Shown here: positions 35,349-45,514 of the stretch, in pieces
Layout of the letters: every line of letters begins with the position of its first letter
Position numbering within the stretch: the stretch's first letter is position 1
Source of the DNA: Chondrocystis sp. NIES-4102
Lineage (GTDB): Bacteria; Cyanobacteriota; Cyanobacteriia; Cyanobacteriales; Xenococcaceae
NCBI GenBank assembly: GCA_002368355.1
Contig: AP018283.1
Coordinates: 1-64,000 of the forward strand
DNA length: 64,000 bases
Direction: 5' to 3'
The notes under the pieces: generated by a model
Database searches by the model: none
What the model saw: the letters and a program-made list of their open reading frames with translations, nothing else
What the model was told of the DNA's origin: nothing
Position numbers and translations under genes: made by a program

Positions 35349-38300
35349 ATGAAATCAGTCGTCATTGAAAACCCAATCGTCAATTCTCCGTTCTCTGAAC
35401 CAAAACGTCACTTTCGCTTTGATGATGAGGGTATTACCAGTGAGATTGTTGAAAAAAGGCGCAATAGTCAATATTTTATACCTATCGCCAAACCGAAGAA
35501 AAAGGACAATCAAAAACAACTCGAATTAGAATTTTGGACGAACGATCGCATTGAAGAAAACGGCTTTATCAATGATATTCGTAGCTCTGTTTCCTTGTGG
35601 AGAAATGCTGATTATCGCGGTACTGTTAACATCACTCCGATTACAAGACGGCTGCTAGAATACTGGAAAAATCCAGAGCGGGAACGACGATTGTTTTTTT
35701 GTCAGCTCGAAGCATTAGAAACAATCATTTATCTGACTGAAGTTGCTCCAAAATCTGGAAAGGCTTGGTTTATCAACAAACTGAATGAGTTCAAAGATGT
35801 TGCCAATCCCTTGCTATTTCGCATGGCAACTAAAATGGCAACTGGAAGTGGTAAAACCGTTGTCATGTCGATGTTGATTGCTTGGCACACCCTCAACAAA
35901 GCTGCTAACCCCCAACGTCGAGAATTTAGCGATGCTTTTTTGATAGTCGCACCAGGAATTACGATCCGCGATCGCTTGCGAGTACTGCAACCTAATGACC
36001 CCGAAAACTATTACCAAAAGTTAGATTTAGTTCCCCCAGATTTAAGAGGAGATCTAGCTAAAGCCAAAATAGTCATTACTAACTATCACTCTTTCAAACT
36101 ACGAGAAAAGGGTAATGCAGCTTCCTTGACCAAAAGTATTTTAATCAAAGATCAAGAGGAAAGTCCCTTTACCGAAACTCCTTCTCAGATGGTCAAACGA
36201 GTATGTCGAGAACTGGGGACTAAGAAAAATATTGTTGTCATCAACGATGAAGCTCACCACTGTTATCGTCGTAAAGAAAATGGTGATGAACCAACGTATA
36301 AAGGTGATGACAGAAAGGAAGCTGAAAAAAACCAGAAAGAGGCTCAACTCTGGATTTCTGGATTAGAAGCAATTCAAGAGAAACTAGGTGTTAAAACAGT
36401 CTACGACCTCTCGGCAACTCCTTTTTATCTCAAAGGTTCGGGATATAAAGAAGGAACGCTATTTCCTTGGGTAGTCTCGGATTTTTCCCTGATTGATGCG
36501 ATCGAATCGGGCATAGTCAAAATTCCTCGCGTTCCCGTCTCCGATGACAGCATGAAAGGAGAACTGCCTACTTACCGCAACATCTGGGCATTAATCCGCG
36601 ATCATCTTCCCAAGAAAGGCAGAAAGTCCAAGGAAACCGAGCCATCAACGCCAGAGCCAAAGTTACCTAAAGAATTAGAAGGTGCGTTACGAACTCTCTA
36701 TGGCAACTATGAAAAATCCTATCAACAGTGGCAAGAGAACGCAGAGGCGATCGCTAAAGGTTTAACTCCGCCAGTATTTATCGTTGTCTGTAACAATACC
36801 AGCGTTTCTAAAATGGTTTTTGACTGGATTGCGGGATGGGATACTGAGAAAACTTATCCCGACGGTAGACCCGTTTTAGCTAAAGGAAAACTGGAACTAT
36901 TTAGTAATGTAGAACGAGATAGATGGACACCCAGACTCAACACCATTTTGGTAGATAGCGAACAGCTAGAGTCTGGGGAGAGTATGACTGCTGATTTTAA
37001 GAAGCTAGCAGCGACTGAAATTGAAGAATTTCAAGCCGAATATCGCGATCGCTATCCAGGTAGCGACCCCAATAAAATTAGCGATGAAGACTTGCTACGG
37101 GAGGTATTAAACACCGTCGGCAAAATTGGCAAATTAGGAGAACACATTCGCTGTGTGGTTTCAGTTTCCATGCTCACTGAAGGTTGGGATGCTAACACAG
37201 TTACTCACGTTTTAGGCATTAGAGCATTTGGTACTCAGCTTTTATGCGAACAGGTAGTAGGTAGAGGTTTGAGGCGTATTAGCTATGCTACTAACGATCA
37301 GGGAATGTTTGAGCCAGAATATGCTGAAGTCTATGGCGTTCCCTTCGCTTTTATTCCCTGTGCTGGTTCTAAAAAAACTCCCAAACCAGGAGCATTACCC
37401 ACCCGCGTTCGTGCCTTAGATGAACGAATTGAATGTGAAATTACTTTTCCTAGAGTAATTGGCTATCGTTACGAAATTGGCAGTAAAAAACTAACTCCCG
37501 ATCTCGATAATCCAGGCTGTCGTTATTCTCTATCAACAGAGGACTTACCCACTAAAACAGTTAACGCACCGATCATCGGTCAGTCCAGTATCCATACTCT
37601 CGATGACTTGCGATCGCGTAGAGAACAGGAAGTAGCTTTTTTATTGGGTAAACTGACTTTAGAAAAATACTTCAGATATGACGGTACACAGAAAAAAGAA
37701 AAAGAAATACCTTTATTAAATGATGCCGACGTACAGGCTTGGTTATTCCCCCAAATACTAGAGATAGCTAAATTATGGTTGGCTGAATGCGTTACTTACA
37801 AATCGGGTACTTATCCACAACTGCTATTGCTCAATGAATTTGCTCACGATGCCTCAGATTGTATCTATCAGGCGATTTGTGCTGGAGAAGCAGAAAAATC
37901 ATTAAAACCAATTTTGCGACCTTACGAACCGATGGGTTCTACACGCTATGTAGATTTTAGTACCGCCCGTCCCGTTTACACTACCGACGCTAGTAAATGT
38001 CATATCTCTCATGTAGTCGCCGATACCAATAGTTGGGAACAAAAGATGGCTCAGGTGTTGGAAAGTATGGACGAGGTAAATTGTTATGTCAAAAATCAAG
38101 GGCTAGGTTTTCTCATTCCTTATATCTATGAGGGCGAACAAAAGAACTATATGCCTGACTTCATCGTAAGGGTGAAAGATAATCGTGATGACCTACTCAA
38201 TCTAATCGTTGAAGTGTCGGGTGAAGCGAGAAAAGATAAGAAAGTTAAAGTCGCTACCTCTCTTAATCTTTGGCTACCTGCGGTCAATCAACATGGTGGT

Positions 38301-38411
38301 TTTGGTAGGTGGAATTTTATCGAGATTACCGACCCTTGGGATGCAGAAAATACAATTCGAGCTTTTCTAAATCAACAACAAACTAAGTCTCAATTATTAG
38401 TTATTAACTAA
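35349..38411 (+). CDS. res: Type III restriction enzyme Res subunit (helicase-nuclease)
   Basis: 1020 residues. Walker A ATGSGKT (164-170), DEAH box INDEAHHCY, helicase motif VSMLTEGWDANTVTHVLGIR and QVVGRGLRR, and a C-terminal PD-(D/E)xK nuclease (YMPDFIVRVKDN ... LIVEVSGE). It cleaves DNA after ATP-driven communication between unmethylated sites, in complex with Mod. It precedes mod by 44 bases in the same direction, and the XRE gene lies just upstream. Full length. Confidence 0.9.
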   Translation: MKSVVIENPIVNSPFSEPKRHFRFDDEGITSEIVEKRRNSQYFIPIAKPKKKDNQKQLELEFWTNDRIEENGFINDIRSSVSLWRNADYRGTVNITPITRRLLEYWKNPERERRLFFCQLEALETIIYLTEVAPKSGKAWFINKLNEFKDVANPLLFRMATKMATGSGKTVVMSMLIAWHTLNKAANPQRREFSDAFLIVAPGITIRDRLRVLQPNDPENYYQKLDLVPPDLRGDLAKAKIVITNYHSFKLREKGNAASLTKSILIKDQEESPFTETPSQMVKRVCRELGTKKNIVVINDEAHHCYRRKENGDEPTYKGDDRKEAEKNQKEAQLWISGLEAIQEKLGVKTVYDLSATPFYLKGSGYKEGTLFPWVVSDFSLIDAIESGIVKIPRVPVSDDSMKGELPTYRNIWALIRDHLPKKGRKSKETEPSTPEPKLPKELEGALRTLYGNYEKSYQQWQENAEAIAKGLTPPVFIVVCNNTSVSKMVFDWIAGWDTEKTYPDGRPVLAKGKLELFSNVERDRWTPRLNTILVDSEQLESGESMTADFKKLAATEIEEFQAEYRDRYPGSDPNKISDEDLLREVLNTVGKIGKLGEHIRCVVSVSMLTEGWDANTVTHVLGIRAFGTQLLCEQVVGRGLRRISYATNDQGMFEPEYAEVYGVPFAFIPCAGSKKTPKPGALPTRVRALDERIECEITFPRVIGYRYEIGSKKLTPDLDNPGCRYSLSTEDLPTKTVNAPIIGQSSIHTLDDLRSRREQEVAFLLGKLTLEKYFRYDGTQKKEKEIPLLNDADVQAWLFPQILEIAKLWLAECVTYKSGTYPQLLLLNEFAHDASDCIYQAICAGEAEKSLKPILRPYEPMGSTRYVDFSTARPVYTTDASKCHISHVVADTNSWEQKMAQVLESMDEVNCYVKNQGLGFLIPYIYEGEQKNYMPDFIVRVKDNRDDLLNLIVEVSGEARKDKKVKVATSLNLWLPAVNQHGGFGRWNFIEITDPWDAENTIRAFLNQQQTKSQLLVIN

Positions 38412-38455
38412 TAAATTAACTATTTATTCTATAAAGTTCTTATATAGGTATTGCT

Positions 38456-41239
38456 ATGGTTAGTCGTAAAAAAACACCTAAAACAGAGATAGAAAGTGTC
38501 AAACATAAAGATAAACGAGCTAATATTCCAACTGAAGAATTAAGAGGATTTTTATCAGAAGAAGAGAAACAACCAAAGACACTACTTTATCCCCGCGACC
38601 CTTCGTTAGACCCTCAGTTAGTTTGGCAAACCAAAGACGAACAGGATAGTCAAGATTTAGAAGTTACCGCCGTACCAATTTATATTCAAGAAAAGATTCA
38701 TCCCCAAGCAATTATCGACGATTTTCGCCACCAAGTAAAAAAAGAACAAGCCGAACAACAATTAAGTTTATTTGGTGATTTTAACGGCTTGGAATTCGAG
38801 AAATTAATTGACTTTTATCAACACAAAGATGGAGTCAAATGGACGAATAGAATGATTCTCGGCGACTCCCTTTCTGTTATGGGTTCTCTGGCAGAAAAAG
38901 AAGGTTTAAAAGGGCAGGTACAGATGATCTATATAGATCCTCCCTACGGCATTAAATTCGGTTCAAACTGGCAAGTTTCTACGCTTAAAAGAGATGTCAA
39001 AGATGGAAATATTGGTGATGTAACCAGACAGCCAGAACAGGTAAAAGCTTTTCGAGATACTTGGGAATTGGGCATACATTCTTATCTAAGTTATATGCGC
39101 GATCGCTTGGTTGTAGCGAGAGAGTTATTGACTGAAACAGGTAGCGTTTTTGTCCAGATTGGGGATGAAAATGTTCATCTGGTTAGATGTTTAATGGATG
39201 AGATTTTTGGAGGTGAGAATTTTGTAAGTTTGATTACCTTTAGAAAAACAACAGGTGTTCAAAGTAACTATGTTGCTTCGGTTTCTGATTATTTACTTTG
39301 GTATGCAAAAGATAAGGAAAAAGGAAAATTTCGGAGTTTATACCGTTCAAAGGAAAACGATGACAATTATTGCTACTTTATGAATTCTGATGGAAGCTAT
39401 AACAGAGTATATCTAGAACAAAAAATACAACTATCTAACGAAAAAAATAACACAAGAATTTTTAGGTTCGATCACTTGCTTTCTTCAGGAGCTTCAAAGA
39501 CCGAACAAAATTTTGAATTTCAGAAAAAAGTTTATCGTCCACCTACTAATAATCATTGGAAAACTAATATTGATGGAATGCAAAGACTTGCAAAAAGTGG
39601 CAGGATTTATTCTAGCGGTAAAACCTTAAGTTATATTAGATACTTGCATGATTTTGGGGTTTTTCCTTATACAAATTTTTGGGACGATACAACAGTTGGA
39701 GGTAGTTCAGATCGATATTATGTAGTGCAAACTTCTCCAAAAGTAATTGAACGTTGCCTTTTAATGACAACAGATCCAGGCGATTTAGTTTTAGACCCAA
39801 CGATGGGCAGTGCCACTACAGCTTATGTTGCCGAACAATGGGGAAGACGCTGGATAACCATCGACACCAGCAGAGTAGCTTTAGCATTAGCTAGAACTCG
39901 TCTCATGTCAGCCCAATATCCCTACTATCTGTTAGCTGACTCTTCAGAAGGCATTGCCAAAGAAACAGCGATCGCTGGTCAAATACCACCCGCTAATCCT
40001 AATACCGACGAAGATATCAAGAAAGGTTTTGTATATAAGCGAGTTCCCCACATTACATTGGGAGCGATCGCCAATAATCCAGAAATAGACACCATTCATG
40101 AGAAATGGCAGAAAAAGCTAGAACCTATTCACACTCAACTAAACGAACTACTCAAAAAATCTTGGGAAGAATGGGAAGTACCGCGAGAGCCAGAGAATAA
40201 ATGGTCAGACGAAGCTAAAAACTTATTACAGGAATGGTGGAAACTAAAATGCGATCGCCAGAATGAAATTGATGAATCTATTGCCCGTAACTCTGACAGC
40301 GAAATACTTTACGACCAACCTTATGATGACAAAAAACGTATTCGGGTAACTGGCCCGTTTACAGTCGAAAGTCTCTCTCCCCACCGCGTCCTTTCAACTA
40401 ATGAAGAACGTCCAGCTTCTGAAGCAGAAGGCATACAACAAGCTTCGGATAACTTTGAAATCAGAATTATTGAAAACCTGAAGAAAGCAGGAGTTCAAAA
40501 CGGTAAAAAAGACGAACGACTCAAATTTGAATACTTAGAACCCTACCCAGGTACTTGGATACAAGCTGAAGGAGAATATGTCGACAAAGATGGCACAACT
40601 CATAAAGTAGGAATTTCTATTGGCTCAGAATACGGTACTGTTGGCTCAGACCAGATTAAGGAAGCTGCTAAAGAAGCCGTGCAAGGTTTGGGTTATGACC
40701 TACTGATTGTTTGTGGTTTTGCTTTCGATCCTGGTGTATCGGAACAATCAAAGCGTTTTGGCAAATTGCAGATATTGGTTACTCGCATGAATACCGACCT
40801 GTTACTGGGCGATGAAATGCTTAAGAAAACAGGTTCAGGTAATCTGTTTATGGTCTTTGGTGAACCAGATATCGAAATTAAGAGATTAGATGATGGAAAA
40901 ATAACTGTCGAACTTAAAGGATTAGATATCTACGACCCTACCACTGGAGAAATCCGCAGCAGTTCCACTAAAGATATTGCCTGTTGGTTTATCGATACTA
41001 ACTATAACGATGAAAGTTTCTTTGTTCGTCATGCCTATTTTACAGGTGCAGATGAACCTTACAAGAAGCTTAAGAAAACGCTAAAAGCAGAAGTAGATGA
41101 AGATGCTTGGGATGCTCTCTACTCGGATATTAGTCGTCCTTTTGATGCACCTCAAGGTAAGAAAGGTAAACCTGGAAAGATTGCCGTAAAAGTTATTAAC
41201 CACTACGGAGATGAGGTTTTGAAGGTTTATGAAGCGTAG
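38456..41239 (+). CDS. mod: Type III DNA methyltransferase Mod
   Basis: 927 residues. Catalytic motif IYIDPPYGIKFGSNW (DPPY at 161-164) and the SAM-binding block LDPTMGSATTAYVAEQWGRR, with motif order DPPY before FxGxG as in beta-class adenine methyltransferases. A long target-recognition region and C-terminal extension follow. It makes N6-methyladenine and, with Res, forms a type III system. The stop is close to the decayed cassette B gene, whose 3' end has been lost here. Confidence 0.88.
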   Translation: MVSRKKTPKTEIESVKHKDKRANIPTEELRGFLSEEEKQPKTLLYPRDPSLDPQLVWQTKDEQDSQDLEVTAVPIYIQEKIHPQAIIDDFRHQVKKEQAEQQLSLFGDFNGLEFEKLIDFYQHKDGVKWTNRMILGDSLSVMGSLAEKEGLKGQVQMIYIDPPYGIKFGSNWQVSTLKRDVKDGNIGDVTRQPEQVKAFRDTWELGIHSYLSYMRDRLVVARELLTETGSVFVQIGDENVHLVRCLMDEIFGGENFVSLITFRKTTGVQSNYVASVSDYLLWYAKDKEKGKFRSLYRSKENDDNYCYFMNSDGSYNRVYLEQKIQLSNEKNNTRIFRFDHLLSSGASKTEQNFEFQKKVYRPPTNNHWKTNIDGMQRLAKSGRIYSSGKTLSYIRYLHDFGVFPYTNFWDDTTVGGSSDRYYVVQTSPKVIERCLLMTTDPGDLVLDPTMGSATTAYVAEQWGRRWITIDTSRVALALARTRLMSAQYPYYLLADSSEGIAKETAIAGQIPPANPNTDEDIKKGFVYKRVPHITLGAIANNPEIDTIHEKWQKKLEPIHTQLNELLKKSWEEWEVPREPENKWSDEAKNLLQEWWKLKCDRQNEIDESIARNSDSEILYDQPYDDKKRIRVTGPFTVESLSPHRVLSTNEERPASEAEGIQQASDNFEIRIIENLKKAGVQNGKKDERLKFEYLEPYPGTWIQAEGEYVDKDGTTHKVGISIGSEYGTVGSDQIKEAAKEAVQGLGYDLLIVCGFAFDPGVSEQSKRFGKLQILVTRMNTDLLLGDEMLKKTGSGNLFMVFGEPDIEIKRLDDGKITVELKGLDIYDPTTGEIRSSSTKDIACWFIDTNYNDESFFVRHAYFTGADEPYKKLKKTLKAEVDEDAWDALYSDISRPFDAPQGKKGKPGKIAVKVINHYGDEVLKVYEA

Positions 41240-41319
41240 CGATCGTCTTAGTCTAGTTGATGTCTTCGGTAATGATGCCAGTGCCACAGTCGAAGTGAAG
41301 TAGCGATCGCTACACCTCG

Positions 41320-41815
41320 TCCACAAAATCGCAGGTTCATCATTATCAAGCTTAGAATTAACTTGGCTCTTATCGGTTCTAACTTCAAAGTAAAGCCAAT
41401 CAATACTTTCCGTTTCACCAAAACCAGAATATTCGATACAGTTTTTAGGTAATAATAAAAATCCTCTGTCGATAAAAGGTTTTAAGCCAGTCCAATTATC
41501 GGGAATATCGGTTTCAATCAATGACTCCGCTCATTCTGATGCCAACCAGTAACAGGGAACTAATTCATATTCTGCTTTTTTAGCAGCATATAAAAGTATC
41601 TGAGTAGGAATACTTTCGGCAGTATGAGCTAAATCTTTAGGCAAACTACCTGTCTTATATTGCTTGGATATAATTACTTGGGCTGCTAGATTGACAGCTA
41701 TATTTTGAGTATTAGAATAACCTTTTACCGCGTTATAGTTGAGATTTTTACTAATTGCTTTGTATTCCTTGGTTTTCTTGATTGAATTCTTAATTAAATC
41801 TAGATTAGTCGTCAT
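41320..41815 (-). pseudogene. Decayed paralogue of the 307-aa cassette protein (cassette B)
   Basis: 41815-41531 (NIAVNLAAQVIISKQY, LVPCYWLASE) and 41521-41320 (SLIETDIPDNWTGLKPFIDR) align with 28644-29567. A TTA to TGA change makes a stop after CYWLASE, and the C-terminal half is lost where the mod gene begins. Non-functional. Confidence 0.8.
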
Positions 41816-41876
41816 AAACTCAAAAACTTTTGCCTTACAGAAATATTCTTGTAGTTAATAATTGATTGTTTTGAGA

Positions 41877-42110
41877 CTAGTCTTTTAGAGAAATATGAAT
41901 AGCAGGATAAAAATCGCCAGAAGAATTATTTACTATTTTTAACTCTCCTTTTGCACCGTCCCAATCCTCTTCTGCTTCGACAGGTTTAACCTTTACTTCG
42001 TTAACAAGATTAGGGCATATATAGCCTTCTAAATGATCAATTATTACCAAATGTTCGTTATTATATTTTTCTAAGATTTTTTTTAACTCTCCAACAGTCA
42101 TTTTATTCAT
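41877..42110 (-). CDS. Small acidic protein of cassette B
   Basis: 77 residues. MTVGELKKILEKYNNEHLVI, then EVKVKPVEAEEDWDGAKG. The start overlaps the DUF262 stop as ATGA, so it is translationally coupled. Absent from cassette A. A 'MTVGELI..L....P...V' opening is common in small phage/plasmid proteins. Function unknown. Confidence 0.55.
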   Translation of the reverse strand: MNKMTVGELKKILEKYNNEHLVIIDHLEGYICPNLVNEVKVKPVEAEEDWDGAKGELKIVNNSSGDFYPAIHISLKD

Positions 42111-42619
42111 CTATATTCCCTCCAAACTGATAAATCTGATTTTGGAGCTACTGCGAACGCTCTGACAGAAATCCTTTTAAATTTACTTTGTCTAGATAGC
42201 ATTAAATCTTCAAACTTAAAGCCGTTCAATGTCTCTAATTGTTTGAGGTTAGATAATTGCAAATTATTGTTAATGAAATTAAGTGCGGTCAACAGTCTTT
42301 GTTTACCATCTATTATTTGTTCTATAGAGTTTAATTTATCCCAGTCATTGCTATTCTTTTCTTTAAAAACGATTGCAAGAATAGGAAGACCTAACATTAA
42401 TGATTCAATAAAATAAGATTGCTTTTCTTCATTCCAGTGAAGATTATCATCTATTTCTTGTTGGCTTATCTTATCGATAAAGTATTCAAGCTTGAATTCT
42501 ACGGTATTATAATCTATAGTTTTTCTAGCTTCTCTAATTTCTGTTTCTGCTTCTTGGACGAGTTGCTCTTTGTTGAAGGCAACAAGACCGCACTCGTCCG
42601 TTTCTTGATTTTTAATCAT
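42107..42619 (-). CDS. Short DUF262 protein (cassette B)
   Basis: 170 residues. The first 45 residues are nearly identical to cassette A (ECGLVAFNKEQLVQEAETEI). SYFIESLMLGLPILAIVFKE and IDGKQRLLTALNFINNNL carry the DUF262 motif. It has an eight- to nine-residue insertion before the motif compared with A. Still open, so it may be functional although its HNH partner is truncated. Confidence 0.7.
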   Translation of the reverse strand: MIKNQETDECGLVAFNKEQLVQEAETEIREARKTIDYNTVEFKLEYFIDKISQQEIDDNLHWNEEKQSYFIESLMLGLPILAIVFKEKNSNDWDKLNSIEQIIDGKQRLLTALNFINNNLQLSNLKQLETLNGFKFEDLMLSRQSKFKRISVRAFAVAPKSDLSVWREYR

Positions 42620-42625
42620 TTATTT

Positions 42626-42839
42626 CTACATTTGATTGATAAATTGACAGTCAATTCCGTTTTTAGTCTCATTTTGAATTAACCATTCTACAAGTCTTCC
42701 TCTACTACTATTCAAAGGTAGTTTATTTGATGATGTTGTGATTTTGACTAAATACTGTATGCTTATAACTATGATTGTTTAATTTTTGTCTGAGAAGATA
42801 TTGATATCTTTCTTTAATTCTTTTTTCGTAATTATCCAT
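42626..42839 (-). pseudogene. Frameshifted copy of the 71-aa cassette protein
   Basis: It aligns with 30150-30365 at the DNA level from the start codon (42839) to the stop (42626) but has a two-base deletion near 42760 (CTGTATGCTTAT against TTGTATATGTCTAT). The frame is lost. Confidence 0.7.
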
Positions 42840-42962
42840 TTTTAATTTTATTTAATTACTTTTATCGTGTTTTGGTACTAATATTTTATCATTTTATTCT
42901 AGATATTTTCGGCAATTTACTAATATTAACTCTTCATTTTTGAATAACAAAAATGATTATTT

Positions 42963-43654
42963 TTATGCTGTTTTATCTAAGAAAGTTTGACGATGCCAGG
43001 CGATCGCATCTAATCGGGGATGGTGTAAAGAATTGTTGGGTAGAAAAAGGCATTGACCGTGAAAGGTTTTCATCGGGGTAGCATGGGGTGAATCTTCATG
43101 AAGGTTATCTGATACGAGAATAGTGTAATCATCATTAATGGTGAACCAAAAGCGATCAAATGCCCAATGATGGTTTTTGCAGAGAGATAGTCCGTTATTG
43201 ATGCGGTCGTCTAAAAATTGGGAGAATGGTTTGATATGCGCTCCATCGACGATATTCTCTTGATTATTGAATACCTGCAAGCCACAAAAAGCACAACGGT
43301 AGCCATAAACTGAGGTAACAATTCTTCTAAAAGAACCATCTCGGACGAGCGCGGTTTGAGTATCGGTCGTTTCTACTTCTTCTCTTCGATAAACCCTACC
43401 ACCAGTTTCTAATAGTTCATCCGAGATGTTGGCAAAAGCATCGAGAGACAGCGATCGCTCTATCTGTTGGCTTTTATTTGAGAACCAGGAGTCAATCAGA
43501 ACTAGAATCAATTCATTACGAGAGGTAGGATTTTTAAGGAGAAAAAATAGTTCGGGGTCGAGATAGGCGTATTCTACTGCTTGTCTAAGTCCGCTAACGG
43601 TTCTAACTTTTATTTTAGAACTTGGTGATTCAACATATTCAAAACCAGGATTAT
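42963..43654 (-). pseudogene. SBD-HNH endonuclease truncated by IS630 (cassette B)
   Basis: The HNH domain (CAFCGLQVF, VDGAHIKPFSQF, NGLSLCKNHHWAFDRF) is intact, and coding homology extends to NPGFEYVES at 43653. The first 95-100 residues were removed where the IS630 element begins (43654). No good start codon remains before TTG 43511. Confidence 0.8.
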
Positions 43655-43656
43655 AG

Positions 43657-44624
43657 CACTACGCAAAAACGTTAGGACAGTTTTTGAAGGCAGCATCTAC
43701 ACATTCTCGGACTGTTTCAAACTCAGGCAACATTTGTTTCATCCAAGTCTTTAAAACAGACCACCAATTCTCAATTTTGTTTAAATCAGGAGAATAAGCA
43801 GGTCACGTTCCTCGGAGGTAGCCTCCGAGGAACGTGACCGTTGGTAAAACCAGATTTCACATCACGGACATATCAAGCGGATGAGGAAACCTCATCCGTC
43901 TTGTCCTCCAGCATCTTCAATAATTTCTCTGATACTTTCTCCCTTATGAAAAGTAGCATTATCAACAATGATGATATCTCCTGGATTCAATTGAGGAATT
44001 AAACTTTGAGATAACCAAGCTTCAAATAAATCTCGATTACAACTACCCTCAAAAGTTAAAGGTGCAAAAATTTTTCCTTCTCTTAAAGCACTAATCCAAC
44101 TAGTTCTTTCTCTCTTTTTTCCACATTTTAAAGCGTAGCATCTTTCCCCTTTGGGACTATAGCCATAGGGATAGCTCTCTCGATTATCAAAACCCGCCTC
44201 ATCTACATATACTCTTCTTTTTTTAGTAATTTTTGAGAGTTTTTCTCGGAAAGCTTCTCGTTCTATTTCACTTCTTTCCTGATATCCGTAAGTTTTTTTT
44301 TCTTGTTATCCCTAGTTTTTGGCACGCATAACTAATATTTTGCTGAGTAATATTGTTCCCCCATAATTCAGCTATTTTTGTTTGAGTTTTACCATTATTT
44401 TCTCTAATAAAAAGCTTAAACTTTTCTTCGTCTTTAATTTTACTATCTCTTCCTTGTTTATCAGCGATCGCTACGTAATCTCCTGTTTCTTTTTCTCTTT
44501 TCAACCATAAATCCAAAGTATTACGACTAATTTTGAATAAACGACAGACATGAATTTTTTTATGTCCTCTTTTTACTGCTTCAATCGCTTTTTTACGTAA
44601 ATCATAGCTATAAGGTGCTGGCAT
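43657..44624 (-). pseudogene. IS630 transposase, disrupted
   Basis: The N-terminal HTH part (44624-44268) has YSYDLRKKAIEAVKRGHKKI and the IS630 'TQTKIAELWG' linker. The DDE part follows in the next frame after a run of nine A (44293-44301, minus strand), the usual IS630 frameshift site: VYVDEAGFDNRESYPYGYSP and IIIVDNATFHKGESIREII. An insertion at 43801-43908 separates this from SPDLNKIENWWSVLKTW with the last Glu. Inactive. Confidence 0.8.
43801..43908. repeat. Nested palindromic element inside IS630
   Basis: Two hairpins: 18-bp perfect arms 43801-43818/43822-43839, and CGGATGAGG/CCTCATCCG at 43878-43886/43890-43898. Together they look like an end of an IS200/IS605-type element or a small non-autonomous palindromic element. 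It interrupts the transposase. Confidence 0.7.
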
Positions 44625-44697
44625 AATTAATAGCGGTCGCCGATATTTTGATGACTTTCTTTCTATTATAAAAATGTCCTAACCAAAATGCGTAGTG

Positions 44698-45267
44698 CTA
44701 TAGATATTCTCTAACTTCGTATTGATGTAAAGTACTTTGCTGATATTCAACGCCAGATATTTCAGGGTCTTGAAGCTTTTGAGTATCGAACTTAACTAGC
44801 TCCATTGCTATTGACCTAATTGGACAGAGCTTAATTAATCTTTTTACCCATGTCAATGTAGTTAGAACCCGATGGTCTAAACTTGGTGGCAACCAACCTG
44901 ATAATCTGGTTCGATTAAGAAACCTAGGTTGTCTGTATCTAGTGTTTCTATTGCTACGCCCTCGTCTCAAAGAGCGACGAGATTCTAGATTGTCTTTGAT
45001 TTGTTGACCACGATGGGTTAACTCTGCCGCCCAGATAAGCTTGTTGTCTTGAAGTATTGCTATTCCAGTAGTTTTAGAACCTGGATTGAGCTTTAATTGA
45101 CACTGTTTTTCTTCGTTTAATTGGACTGCTTTCTTGAGGATAATCGTAAATGGATACTGTCTAAATACCGCAGCTTTCCCTGCCTTTAGCAAGCTTCTAG
45201 CAATTCCTGGCGTACAGGGTGTTAGCGGTTGTTTATTTGTATCCAGTATAAAAACGTGGTTAGACAT
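44698..45267 (-). pseudogene. iscB: IscB RNA-guided nuclease, N-terminal half only
   Basis: 190 residues from ATG 45267: MSNHVFILDTNKQPLTPC, then LLKAGKAAVFRQYPFTIIL, RRSLRRGRSNRNTRYRQPRF, GWLPPSLDHRVLTTLTWV and ISGVEYQQ...YEVREYL. This is the PLMP, RuvC-I and bridge-helix portion of IscB (RRXRR domain). The IS630 end supplies the stop, removing the HNH, RuvC-II/III and C-terminal domains. The omegaRNA region lies upstream on the same strand. Confidence 0.88.
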
Positions 45268-45309
45268 GATTTTGTCTCTTCTACAAATGTGTAATGTTTG
45301 CCTCGTCAA

Positions 45310-45505
45310 TGTTATTTGAGCTTGTTAAGCTAACTACACTTTCTTGTCCCTCGTAGGAATGTTTAATAGTTAGCGACAGAGCGGAAGGCTGGCACGTACC
45401 CAAGGGTGTCATGACTTAAATAACGCAGTCAGTTAAGATTTAGACTGGTCAGCTAGCTACAGCTAGAGGCTTGAAGCCCCGTTCGCTTTAGCGCGGGGTG
45501 CTGAC
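45310..45505 (-). ncRNA. IscB omegaRNA (HEARO-type)
   Basis: The 200-base non-coding stretch directly upstream of iscB on the same strand. At its 5' end are CAGCACCCCGCGC, TAAAGCG and CGGGGCTTC, forming a CCCCG...CGGGG stem where the omegaRNA adaptor hairpin is expected. Further stems (CTAGCTGTAGCTAG, GGGTACGTGCC) follow. The guide would be read from outside the element, across the end of parB (45506-45525). Boundaries approximate. Confidence 0.6.
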
Positions 45506-45514
45506 ACAATATTG

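Larger units (their letters stand above)
43654..44700. mobile_element. IS630-family insertion sequence
   Basis: Terminal repeats of about 34 bp: TAGCACTACGCA...TTAGGACA at the left and its complement at the right (TGTCCTAA...TGCGTAGTGCTA), each next to TA. The two flanks belong to different genes (an HNH gene and iscB), so the element sits at a rearrangement breakpoint rather than in a simple insertion. It carries a nested 108-bp palindromic insert. Confidence 0.85.
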
